Shown here one piece after another: positions 36,132 to 43,722 of a DNA stretch of 48,388 bases. Source of the stretch: Muribaculaceae bacterium (lineage in GTDB: Bacteria > Bacteroidota > Bacteroidia > Bacteroidales > Muribaculaceae); NCBI GenBank assembly GCA_017619355.1, contig JAFZSO010000054.1, positions 1 to 48,388 on the forward strand, given 5' to 3'. The translations under genes were made by a program, and so were the position numbers. The notes under the pieces are model-generated. The model did not search any database. It saw only the letters and a program-made list of their open reading frames with translations, and was not told where the DNA came from. Numbering within the stretch: position 1 is the stretch's first letter; the number at the start of each line of letters is the position of its first letter.

Positions 36132-36893
36132 TTATTTAAGAGATTTTATTTCTATAGAAGTGCTGTCAGAGCTGCGTTTTAGCATGTATGTTTCCGATGG
36201 CCCATTAGAGTTCGTGGTTTTTAGAATAAAACCATCATTTTTAGAAGATGCAGTTATGATTATATCATTAGTTTCCATCACTGAAAGGATATGAATGGTT
36301 TCCAGTAATTCCGAAGTACTAATATCCTTAATCTCAGGAGTTTCTATTCTTTTTTGTTTCTCCTGGATGTTTTCGCCGCATTTATGTTGTGGAACCTTTT
36401 TTTGAGCAAGAAGGGCTGGTGCTCTTTTTGTCTTTTGTTTTGTATCAAACACTTTATGAGTAGCAATATCTGCTGTGGGAACTTTATCTTCAGCGGTTAT
36501 ATTTGCATTTACAACTTTTGTCGCTTGTTCTGATTTTACATCTGTTTTTACAGGTGTGGTTATTGCAATTTCAGAGTTTTCTTTCGTTCTGCTTATATTG
36601 AGTGTTGGCAAGAGTAGTATTGCTGATATCACAGCGGCAGCGGCGATTTTACGCCATAGTGGCACTATCTCAGCCTTTTTATGATGTGCCGATGACAGTC
36701 TTTGCCACTCGCTTTCAATCATATCGTCGGTGACTTCTGCGTCGGCGTTTTCAGCTGCGAAAGCACCTTTGGTTTTCGCCATCATCGCGTACAGTTCACG
36801 GCACTCATCGTCGGCGAGAATTTCATGCCATTGTTCCTCGCTGTATTGCTCTGGATGCTCAAGCATCTCGAATAGTAAATCGGTCTTATTCAT
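36132..36893 (-). CDS. Probable membrane anti-sigma factor
   Basis: A 253-aa protein with a cytoplasmic N-terminus of about 80 residues, one membrane helix (LWRKIAAAAVISAILLLPTL) and a periplasmic tail. The ATG overlaps the sigma-factor stop by 4 bp (ATGA), a typical sign of coupled translation of a sigma/anti-sigma pair. The N-terminal EHPEQYSEEQWHEILADDEC resembles Bacteroidetes anti-sigma starts, but a FecR domain is not evident in the tail. That tail is lysine-, threonine- and glutamate-rich and of low complexity at about residues 105-185, before a small folded end. Its role is inferred mainly from position and topology. Confidence 0.7.
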   Translation of the reverse strand: MNKTDLLFEMLEHPEQYSEEQWHEILADDECRELYAMMAKTKGAFAAENADAEVTDDMIESEWQRLSSAHHKKAEIVPLWRKIAAAAVISAILLLPTLNISRTKENSEIAITTPVKTDVKSEQATKVVNANITAEDKVPTADIATHKVFDTKQKTKRAPALLAQKKVPQHKCGENIQEKQKRIETPEIKDISTSELLETIHILSVMETNDIIITASSKNDGFILKTTNSNGPSETYMLKRSSDSTSIEIKSLK

Positions 36894-37390
36894 TGTTCAG
36901 CGTGTTTAAGAGTTTGACGTAATTGATTGAGTGCGCTGCTCAGATGCTTGTAAATGGTGGTCTCGCTCACGTCCATCCGCTTGGCGATTTCGCGGAAGGT
37001 CAGTCCTTCGCTAAAATGCAGCTGGAGGATTTCTCGGCAGATGGGCGGGAACAGTTTGGCGATACCCACATGCAAAGCCTTGATTTCCGCTTCCAGTTCT
37101 TCGGGAGCGGTGCTCTCCATATCTTCATCGAGCATAAGGATTTGCTTGACCCGTTCATGAGTCTTGCGGTTGCGAATCTCGTTCAGGCATCTGTTGCGCA
37201 CGCACGACAGCAGAAACGCTTGGGCGGTTGCCTCATTCAACTGGATTTTGTCGGTAAGGAATTGAGTAAAAACATCGTGCACAATGTCCTTGCTCTCGTC
37301 GGTGTCGTGCAATAGAATGCAAGCCAGCCGATACATCGCCCGGTAATGTTGCCGAAACAGCCGCTCAATTTGTCGTTTCTTGTCCGTCAT
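36890..37390 (-). CDS. ECF-type RNA polymerase sigma factor
   Basis: A 166-aa sigma-70 family protein of the extracytoplasmic-function group. Region 2 is at the N-terminus (LFRQHYRAMYRLACILLH, DIVHDVFTQFL). Region 4 is near the C-terminus, with the helix-turn-helix LTFREIAKRMDVSETTIYKH. There are no regions 1 or 3. It is first in a four-gene minus-strand set with a membrane anti-sigma, a plug-like protein and a retropepsin-like protease. It probably drives its own operon, but I see no clear TAnnTTTG box in the 82 bp upstream, which would fit self-recognition by a different promoter sequence. Confidence 0.93.
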   Translation of the reverse strand: MTDKKRQIERLFRQHYRAMYRLACILLHDTDESKDIVHDVFTQFLTDKIQLNEATAQAFLLSCVRNRCLNEIRNRKTHERVKQILMLDEDMESTAPEELEAEIKALHVGIAKLFPPICREILQLHFSEGLTFREIAKRMDVSETTIYKHLSSALNQLRQTLKHAEQ

Positions 37391-37472
37391 ACACTATATA
37401 TACACGCAGAAATCGATTTACTAAACCCTAAATCGCAACTTTTTTTGATTTTTCTTCGTCTCGAGATAAATC

Positions 37473-39527
37473 TTAGAAGTCGAAGCCCAGGGAGAGATAG
37501 AGGTGGACGCGGTGAGAATAACTGTTCCAGCCCAGCGATGCTCCAAGAGGTCCCAGTATGCCACTGTTGTAATAGTAAGCCATCTGAACACCCCACAGCG
37601 GTTTGCGGTCGAAGATGTCGCCCAGTTCCTCGTTATGCTCTGCCACGCTGCCGTCTAACAGCAGGTAATGCCGCCCCGTAATGCGCTGCTGCAGCCTGAG
37701 TGAAGCGCTCACATAGTTGTTTTCAAGAAACTCGAAGTGCCCCAGCCCAGCCATGGGCAGCTGATGCGGGAAGAACTTGCCGAAAGTCATTCCTCCCACT
37801 GTATTCCTTTTCATTACAGGTATGTCATCGCCAAAGAGCAGACGCCCCTGCACGCCGGGCCTCAAGTGTGTGGTCTCGGTCAGGGGCAGTGTCACCTGAC
37901 ACATCGCCATCAGAGCGCTGAAGCCGCTATGCCCCTTCCACTGGGCGAAGTTGTCGGTATAATAAGCATATCGAGCCTCGGCCCGCATGCCTCTGCGGGT
38001 GAAGTAGTGCTTGTCTTCATTGTTATAGCGCAGACCTACATGATAGTTGAAGTAGTGCTCATTAGGCGGGAACACCATCATGCTATGCTCGTTCCACAGT
38101 CCTTTGAAGTGATGGTAGTGTTCCCATCCCAAGCCCACTTCGCAGTCAAAGTTCATGGCATCGAGCGAGAACAGTTTCAGGTTGGCGTGCTGATGGATGC
38201 AGGAGAGATTATCGCTACGCTTGCCGCGGGTATAGAGGTCGGTATAATTGTACCCGAACTCATAACTGAGCCCCATCTTCTTGTGTCGCCAAGGCTCAAT
38301 GTCAAAGCCCACCCGCAACTTGGAACGCAGTCCCAGCCGCACTGTCAGGTCGAGTTCTTTTCTCGGACTGCCGCCCATGAAGTATCGGCCGTTGAGTTGC
38401 ACTGCAGCGAGGTCTTCGGTATCAAACCGCAAGCCCACCGATGCCTCAATAGTGTTATCTTCATGTGTGTCGATGAGTCTGCCCTGGCTCTCGTCAACCG
38501 GTTGCAAGTGATTAATGTCGCGCAGGTGCATGGTGTAGTCTTTTTCGGGCACGGCACCCGACTGAATCTTGAGCATCTGGATGGAATCCAATTTCTCGCG
38601 TGCAGCCTTCTCGCCTCGCTCCATGAGTGTGTTGAGGGCGCCACGGGTGAAGCTGCCACTAGTATAGCCGCGCACCGGCACCTCAATGACCAGGTCGCAA
38701 TATTTCTCGTTGGCTTTGGCGCGTCGTCGCACATCGCTGCCCATAGAGCGCTCCATTACATCAATGAGTGTGCGGTATTGCTTGTCAGTTCCCAACCCTA
38801 AGTTGAACTTCACGCCAATCACAATGTCGGCACCCAGCTGACGCGCCACATCGGCAGCAAAGTTGTTTTTGGCACCACCATCAACCAGCACCATGTCGCC
38901 CATGTGCACGGGCGTGAACACACCTGGAATCGACATGCTCGAGCGAATACTCTTCACAAGAGAGCCATGAGAGAGCACCACAGCGCTATCGGTAACCAGA
39001 TTAGTGGCGATACAGGCAAACTGGCGAGGCATGTCGCGCAGGAAATTGATGCTGTCGGTATATCCTTGCAGATAGTATTCAAAGGTGTTTTCCACATTGG
39101 TGCCGCGAATCACCCCACCGGGTCGTGGATCAATGCCTCCTCGCACATAGAAGTCGCGTTTATAAATATAAGTGTTCTGGTCATCGCGGTCACTCAGCGT
39201 GAGTCCTCGCAGATTCTCTCGGTCCAGAAACAGCTCGGCCCAGTCCATGGTTCGGAACATGGTGGCAATGTCGCCGCTGTCATAACCCACACTATACAGG
39301 GCACCCACAATGCTGCCCATGCTGGTTCCCACCACCATATCCACAGGTATCCCCGTCTCCTCAATCACCTTGAGGGCACCCACATGAATGGCGCCGAAGG
39401 CACCACCGCCACTCAGCACCACGGCCACCTTTTTGCGGCCAGGCACACTGTCACTGACACTGGTTTGTGCTACCGCAGGCATGACCAGCAGCAGCGACAA
39501 AAACACGCACAATATTGCTTTTTTCAT
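37473..39527 (-). CDS. Patatin-like phospholipase with C-terminal outer-membrane barrel
   Basis: A 684-aa exported protein. The ATG at 39527 starts a signal peptide (MKKAILCVFLSLLLVMPAVA). The patatin domain has the oxyanion loop LSGGGAFGAIHVGAL, the nucleophile S69 in GTSMGS, and the dyad aspartate D216 in VDGGAKNNF, so the catalytic pair is complete. From about residue 375 to the end the sequence becomes beta-rich with aromatic strand ends (YRLYLS-like, ending LSLGFDF), resembling the Omp85/surface-antigen barrel of PlpD-type patatins. This suggests a lipase displayed at, or autotransported across, the outer membrane. It follows the carboxypeptidase-regulatory-like gene by 29 bp, in one operon. 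Confidence 0.9.
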   Translation of the reverse strand: MKKAILCVFLSLLLVMPAVAQTSVSDSVPGRKKVAVVLSGGGAFGAIHVGALKVIEETGIPVDMVVGTSMGSIVGALYSVGYDSGDIATMFRTMDWAELFLDRENLRGLTLSDRDDQNTYIYKRDFYVRGGIDPRPGGVIRGTNVENTFEYYLQGYTDSINFLRDMPRQFACIATNLVTDSAVVLSHGSLVKSIRSSMSIPGVFTPVHMGDMVLVDGGAKNNFAADVARQLGADIVIGVKFNLGLGTDKQYRTLIDVMERSMGSDVRRRAKANEKYCDLVIEVPVRGYTSGSFTRGALNTLMERGEKAAREKLDSIQMLKIQSGAVPEKDYTMHLRDINHLQPVDESQGRLIDTHEDNTIEASVGLRFDTEDLAAVQLNGRYFMGGSPRKELDLTVRLGLRSKLRVGFDIEPWRHKKMGLSYEFGYNYTDLYTRGKRSDNLSCIHQHANLKLFSLDAMNFDCEVGLGWEHYHHFKGLWNEHSMMVFPPNEHYFNYHVGLRYNNEDKHYFTRRGMRAEARYAYYTDNFAQWKGHSGFSALMAMCQVTLPLTETTHLRPGVQGRLLFGDDIPVMKRNTVGGMTFGKFFPHQLPMAGLGHFEFLENNYVSASLRLQQRITGRHYLLLDGSVAEHNEELGDIFDRKPLWGVQMAYYYNSGILGPLGASLGWNSYSHRVHLYLSLGFDF

Positions 39528-39556
39528 TCTTTTAGTAAAAAAACCAAGGGAATTCA

Positions 39557-40198
39557 TCAGCGGGGCTCGTAGATGTCGGCATCCACATCAGGCATTTTTG
39601 GGCGCACAATCGCCACATCGCCCATCAGCACAGCTTTAGGATCAATGGCTATGACAATTTCTGCATCAGAAACCAGCTCTTCAACGGCATATTCGCAATC
39701 TTCATATCCCACATAAGAAATGCTTAAAATGCTGCCGCGTGGCACGCGTATAGCAAAATTGCCGTCAATATTGGTGGCTGTGCCTAATTTGGTCCCTTTG
39801 AGCATAACACTTGCCCCTATGCATGGCTCGCCGTAGTCCTTGCCGATGACTTTACCTCTTACCACCACGGCCGTGGTGTCGCCTGGCGCGGCATCAACCA
39901 GCGTGGGCTTGGGCTGCACCGGTTGCGCAACAAGCGTGTCGGGCATCACCTGCTGGGCCTGCATGGGCATGAACGATGCTGCGCCCAGCGCCAGTCCTGC
40001 CACCGTCACCACCTTGCCCATGGCAGTGCGGCGGTGCAGCTGTCGCTCAATGTAGCGCAATTCGCTCTCACAAGCTGGGCAAGTGCCCGCGCAGTCGCCC
40101 TTATGGGTGCACTCGGCAGGTGTATAGTCAATGCCGTTGGCGCTCGCCACCTGGCAGCGAATGTCGCGCAACTGCTTGCAAATATCCTTTCCTTTCAT
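39557..40198 (-). CDS. Cysteine-rich cytoplasmic domain, membrane helix and CarboxypepD_reg-like domain
   Basis: A 213-aa protein with an unusual layout. The N-terminal 60 residues hold a four-cysteine set (CTHKGDCAGTCPACESE), likely metal-binding. A hydrophobic stretch (VVTVAGLALGAASFMPMQAQ) at about 63-82 acts as membrane anchor or internal signal. After a proline-rich linker comes a carboxypeptidase-regulatory-like beta sandwich (GKVIGKDYGEPCIGASVMLK, TNIDGNFAIRVPRGS, ISYVGYED), the fold found at the start of SusC-type receptors. The start at 40198 (MKGKDICKQLRDIR) is chosen over 40207 and 40282. This family recurs in Bacteroidales, but its role is unknown. It is the first gene before the patatin. 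Confidence 0.75.
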   Translation of the reverse strand: MKGKDICKQLRDIRCQVASANGIDYTPAECTHKGDCAGTCPACESELRYIERQLHRRTAMGKVVTVAGLALGAASFMPMQAQQVMPDTLVAQPVQPKPTLVDAAPGDTTAVVVRGKVIGKDYGEPCIGASVMLKGTKLGTATNIDGNFAIRVPRGSILSISYVGYEDCEYAVEELVSDAEIVIAIDPKAVLMGDVAIVRPKMPDVDADIYEPR

Positions 40199-40224
40199 AA
40201 TGGTCATAAAGTTAATGTGATTCG

Positions 40225-40257
40225 CAAAGATACAAAAACAATTCCCATCAATCCAAA
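40225..40257 (-). promoter_or_regulatory. Promoter of the CarboxypepD_reg-patatin operon
   Basis: On the minus strand TTTG (40254-40257), a 21-bp spacer and TATCTTTG (40225-40232) match the consensus; the ATG at 40198 follows 26 bp later. Confidence 0.75.
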
Positions 40258-40336
40258 ACCCATGCCCGTTTTTTCCCTCCACTTTGAATTTTTCGATTAG
40301 TTTTTTGATTGTTTTCCTAAATACAAGTTTATTATG

Positions 40337-40344
40337 TATATTTG
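40337..40344 (+). promoter_or_regulatory. -7 box TATATTTG of the EEP-family gene
   Basis: A perfect TAnnTTTG box 58 bp before the ATG at 40403; the nearest TTG/TTTG words are 25-29 bp away, too far for an ideal -33. Confidence 0.5.
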
Positions 40345-40402
40345 TGATTCCAAACCTTCAGTCGCCTAATGAGCGATTTGGGTTTAACTAACCACTTTGA
40401 TT

Positions 40403-41197
40403 ATGAAACTCCGCAACATCCTCCTCACACTCGCCCTGCTCATGGGGCCCGCGGCACTCGCCCACACCGATACCCTCACGGTCATGACCCTCAACCTGCA
40501 CGCCGGGCGCGACGCCAGCCTGGAGCAGATTGGCCTGTTCATCAAGCAGTACAACCCCGACTTCGTGGCGCTGCAGGAAGTGGACCTGAACACCCACCGG
40601 GCCAACTGCCGGCACCAGAACGGCCGCGACTTCATCACTGAACTCGCCTACCACAGCGGCATGCAGGGGCTCTTCTGCCCCACCATCAAGTTCAGCGGAG
40701 GACTTTACGGCATAGGGCTGCTCACGCGCCACCCCTTCGTCGAGGTGCAAAACATCATGCTGCCCCACCCTAACCCCAAGATGGAGCAGCGTGGACTGCT
40801 CCAGGGCACCTTCGTGCTGCCCGACGGTGACACCGTTGTCATGGCATGCACCCACCTCGAGGCCTTCGACAGCCTGAGCCGCGTGGCACAGGCCCAGTTC
40901 ATACTGAGCCACTTCGACGACATGGCACACCCCGCCATCCTCGCCGGCGACTTCAATGCGCCTCCACTCGACCCCGCCATCAGCATGCTCACCACCCAGT
41001 GGACCGACTGCACCCCGGCCGACCAGCCCACCTTCAGCACCACCAAGCCCACCCAGAAAATCGACTACATCCTCACCCACCCCGCAGGCATCCCAAAGCC
41101 TGAGTCCGCATGGCGCGTACTTGGCTCGCAAGTCATCCCCATCATCCTCAGCGACCACTTCCCCGTCATCACCACCCTCCTACTCACCCACCCGTGA
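40403..41197 (+). CDS. Exported endonuclease/exonuclease/phosphatase-family protein
   Basis: A 264-aa protein with a signal peptide (MKLRNILLTLALLMGPAALA). The metal-dependent phosphoesterase fold is complete: VMTLNLHAG, LQEVDLNTH with the metal-binding glutamate, LAGDFNAPPLD, KIDYIL, and SDHFPVIT with the terminal catalytic histidine. The family covers nucleases, sphingomyelinases and inositol phosphatases; being exported, a lipid or sugar phosphate, or extracellular DNA, are possible substrates, and sequence alone does not decide. It is GC-rich and marks the left border of the AT-rich island that starts right after it. Confidence 0.9.
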   Translation: MKLRNILLTLALLMGPAALAHTDTLTVMTLNLHAGRDASLEQIGLFIKQYNPDFVALQEVDLNTHRANCRHQNGRDFITELAYHSGMQGLFCPTIKFSGGLYGIGLLTRHPFVEVQNIMLPHPNPKMEQRGLLQGTFVLPDGDTVVMACTHLEAFDSLSRVAQAQFILSHFDDMAHPAILAGDFNAPPLDPAISMLTTQWTDCTPADQPTFSTTKPTQKIDYILTHPAGIPKPESAWRVLGSQVIPIILSDHFPVITTLLLTHP

Positions 41198-41312
41198 TCT
41201 CATTAAAGAAATCACAGTAATCAAGTATCCTCAGTTACCATTGTCTCACACCATAATAAATCGTCTTTTTTTGTATAGGCAAAAAATTATGAACAATGTG
41301 CATGAGTTAAGA

Positions 41313-41330
41313 TAATTTTGCTTAACTTTG
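41313..41330 (+). promoter_or_regulatory. Overlapping -7 boxes upstream of the methyltransferase
   Basis: TAATTTTG (41313-41320) and TAACTTTG (41323-41330) both match TAnnTTTG, 10 bp apart, 23-33 bp before the ATG. No strong -33 box is seen. Two nearby starts could allow control of the methyltransferase before the nuclease. Confidence 0.5.
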
Positions 41331-41352
41331 TATTTCAATAATTTTAAAAATC

Positions 41353-42213
41353 ATGATAATTTACGGAACAGATTCACATAAAATATTGCAAGGTGACGCA
41401 TTAAATATAATGGAGACCTCCATTGATGATGAATCCATTGACTTGATATTTGCAGATCCGCCTTATAACATCGGTAAAAATTTTGCTGGTTGTTTGGATA
41501 AATGGGACACGGATGACCATTATCTTGATTGGTGCTACCGTTGGCTTGAATTGTGTATCAAGAAATTAAAACCGACAGGCTCTTTTTATGTTATGACATC
41601 AACGCAATTTATGCCCTACTTTGACATTTTTTTAAGAGACAAAGTTCATATTCTATCACGTATTGCTTGGTACTATGATAGTTCTGGTGTACAAGCGAAA
41701 AAGTATTATGGCTCCATGTATGAACCTATTCTATTTTGCGTAAAAGATAAAAACAATTACACTTTTAATGCAGATAGCATTCTTGTTGAAGCTAAAACAG
41801 GTTCTAAAAGAAAGCTTATTGATTATAGGAAAAATCCACCTCAACCATATAACACCCAAAAAGTGCCTGGGAATGTATGGGAATTTGCTCGTGTGAGATA
41901 TAGAATGCCTGAGTATGAGAATCACCCAACACAAAAACCAATTTCCTTATTAGAAAGAATTATTAAGGCCAGTTCTAATAAAAATGATTTAATACTTGAC
42001 CCATTTTCTGGAACATTTACTACTTCTTATGTTGCTCAACTATTTGGAAGGCGTTCTATTGGGATCGAGCTACAAGATGAATATATTAAAATTGGCTTGC
42101 GTAGACTAGGAATTTCAACATCATTTGATGGTCAAGTTTTAGAAAAAGTTAAGAAAACATATAAAAGAAAAGATAAGAGGGAAACCGGTGTTTTAACATT
42201 CGATTTTGTATAA
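41353..42213 (+). CDS. YhdJ-like DNA adenine N6-methyltransferase
   Basis: A 286-aa beta-class adenine methyltransferase. The catalytic motif DPPYNIGKNF (DPPY at 35-38) precedes the AdoMet-binding motif DPFSGTFTT (216-224), the order of the beta class. Close similarity to Escherichia coli YhdJ is evident in WYYDSSGVQAKKYYGSMYEP, VEAKTGSKRKLIDYRKNPPQ and YENHPTQKPISLL. YhdJ methylates the second adenine of ATGCAT, so this enzyme probably shares that site. Unlike YhdJ, which is an orphan, it is followed 1 bp later by a probable restriction nuclease. It is much more AT-rich than the genes to the left. Confidence 0.93.
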   Translation: MIIYGTDSHKILQGDALNIMETSIDDESIDLIFADPPYNIGKNFAGCLDKWDTDDHYLDWCYRWLELCIKKLKPTGSFYVMTSTQFMPYFDIFLRDKVHILSRIAWYYDSSGVQAKKYYGSMYEPILFCVKDKNNYTFNADSILVEAKTGSKRKLIDYRKNPPQPYNTQKVPGNVWEFARVRYRMPEYENHPTQKPISLLERIIKASSNKNDLILDPFSGTFTTSYVAQLFGRRSIGIELQDEYIKIGLRRLGISTSFDGQVLEKVKKTYKRKDKRETGVLTFDFV

Positions 42214-42214
42214 T

Positions 42215-43348
42215 ATGGAACATCATTCGTTTACACCTAAAATTTTGAATATCGTTAATAGCTATTTTCATAATAATGCAAACGCTATTATTGAAAACAG
42301 TTTATTACTTCAATATATAAACAAAAAGACAAAATCTGCTGAACGTGGTTCAAAATCTCGGAGTAGTTTTGCAAATCTTTATGCGATATATGTGCTAATC
42401 GAGGATTATATAAGTAATAATTATCTAAATTCAGATAATTATTCTGAATACGAAGGTGCTTTATTCTCGAACCTTTTAAAAAGAATGCGAGAATTACCTT
42501 TTGGTGCAAAATTACAAAATCACGCACTTAATCATAGAATGAATCAAGAGTTTCAGAGATTCTTTCCTGATTGTACTCTTGTGCCAATTGTGCGAGACTT
42601 GCAGACAAACAGGTATTGGATTAATGAAAACTTGTTGAAAGTGACTGTTGATGGGAGAATTTTTAACATTGCCAACAGTATAATCGACATCATTGATGAG
42701 TATGCCAAAGTAAAGACCGAAAGCTTCAAACATTTTATCAATCAGTGTGAAGAACTTGAAACAATCAATAAGAACGACAAAGATAGAATTAGGTCTTTTG
42801 TTTTGGGATTGCTTGCACCAAATGTCGACGCAAGATTATTTGAGATTGTAAGTTATGCAATCCTAAAAAATTATTATAAAGAGTTCAAAATCTATTGGGG
42901 TTTTTCTCCCAATAAATTAAACGAGGATATTTTGAAATTATACAAAACAGGTAGAACAAATGCCAACGATGGTGGTATAGATTTTGTTATGAAACCTTTA
43001 GGTCGTTTTTTTCAAGTCACAGAAACTCTTGATTTTAAGAAATATTTCCTTGATATTGAGAAAATCGAACGTTATCCAATAACTTTTGTTGTCAAAACAA
43101 AAGAAAATATTGAAGTACTAAGAAAAAAATTGCATGCAGATGCGATTTCAACTTATTCTATAGAATCCGTTGTTTCAAAATATATGGATTGTATCGAAGA
43201 ACTGATTAATATTCCACGTTTAACTGAAATGTATGGAATAATTGAAAAACGAGGAGAGTTATCAGAAATATTAAATGAGATAATTTTACAGAGCAGAGTT
43301 GAGTTTAATTTTGACGAGGAAGATAATGATGAATATGAACTATTGTGA
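42215..43348 (+). CDS. Probable type II restriction endonuclease paired with the ATGCAT methyltransferase
   Basis: A 377-aa protein I cannot assign to a named family with certainty. Position argues for a restriction enzyme: its ATG begins 1 bp after the methyltransferase stop. A possible PD-(D/E)xK-like core is visible: E210 in DARLFEIVSYAILKNYYKEF, D256 in NANDGGIDFVM, and QVTE (267-270) in GRFFQVTETLDF where the second acid/lysine strand is expected. GRTNANDGGID resembles Mrr-type nuclease cores, though a lysine is replaced by threonine. The acidic C-terminus (EEDNDEYELL) is notable. A TTG at 42206 would extend it by three codons; ATG is preferred. If correct, it would cut unmethylated ATGCAT, as NsiI does. 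Confidence 0.7.
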   Translation: MEHHSFTPKILNIVNSYFHNNANAIIENSLLLQYINKKTKSAERGSKSRSSFANLYAIYVLIEDYISNNYLNSDNYSEYEGALFSNLLKRMRELPFGAKLQNHALNHRMNQEFQRFFPDCTLVPIVRDLQTNRYWINENLLKVTVDGRIFNIANSIIDIIDEYAKVKTESFKHFINQCEELETINKNDKDRIRSFVLGLLAPNVDARLFEIVSYAILKNYYKEFKIYWGFSPNKLNEDILKLYKTGRTNANDGGIDFVMKPLGRFFQVTETLDFKKYFLDIEKIERYPITFVVKTKENIEVLRKKLHADAISTYSIESVVSKYMDCIEELINIPRLTEMYGIIEKRGELSEILNEIILQSRVEFNFDEEDNDEYELL

Positions 43349-43392
43349 AGCATTTTCCTAAACCGTTTTAGAAATGGACGTTTTTTGTGCCT

Positions 43393-43423
43393 TTTGTGAG
43401 ATCTGCGTTGAAAGGTACTTTTG
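43393..43423 (+). promoter_or_regulatory. Consensus promoter upstream of the TIR operon leader
   Basis: TTTG at 43393-43396, a 19-bp spacer and TACTTTTG at 43416-43423 give a perfect match. It is 300 bp before the first long gene, so its product would be a long leader or a small RNA/peptide. Confidence 0.6.
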
Positions 43424-43468
43424 TGGCAGTATTAAAACAAAGTTTTTATCGTTTCAGGTTAGAAAGAT

Positions 43469-43519
43469 ATGGTTAAGCTGGTTTATTGGGCGTTGCAATT
43501 TATCATCCGCTTGGGGTGA
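43469..43519 (+). CDS. Possible 16-residue hydrophobic leader peptide
   Basis: A short frame, MVKLVYWALQFIIRLG, begins 45 bp after a perfect promoter. It is basic at both ends with a hydrophobic middle, as in leader peptides or small membrane toxins. There is no clear ribosome-binding sequence and nothing to compare with, so translation is uncertain. Confidence 0.25.
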   Translation: MVKLVYWALQFIIRLG

Positions 43520-43526
43520 TACAAGT

Positions 43527-43689
43527 GAGTGATGCGAGTGCGAAATGGACTCCACTGTTCGTTTTATTACAGTTAACTCTGATATATCCGTAAACCATAA
43601 ACTTTTTTGCACGAATTAATGTAATAATCAGTGAAAAGTTGTATCTTTGTTATACTAATTACGATAGTCTTCAAAGACTCGCATCACTC
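43527..43689. repeat. 13-bp perfect inverted repeats flanking the TIR-operon promoter
   Basis: GAGTGATGCGAGT (43527-43539) and ACTCGCATCACTC (43677-43689) are exact inverse copies with 137 bp between them, which holds the TATCTTTG box. They may be paired operator sites or the ends of a small inserted piece. Confidence 0.65.
43642..43649 (+). promoter_or_regulatory. -7 box TATCTTTG of the TIR two-gene unit
   Basis: A perfect TAnnTTTG box 73 bp before the ATG at 43723, without a good -33 element at the usual distance. A weak -33 fits an operon held low and activated or derepressed. Confidence 0.55.
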
Positions 43690-43722
43690 GAGAAGAGTAC
43701 AATAATAAATAAACACGGTTAT

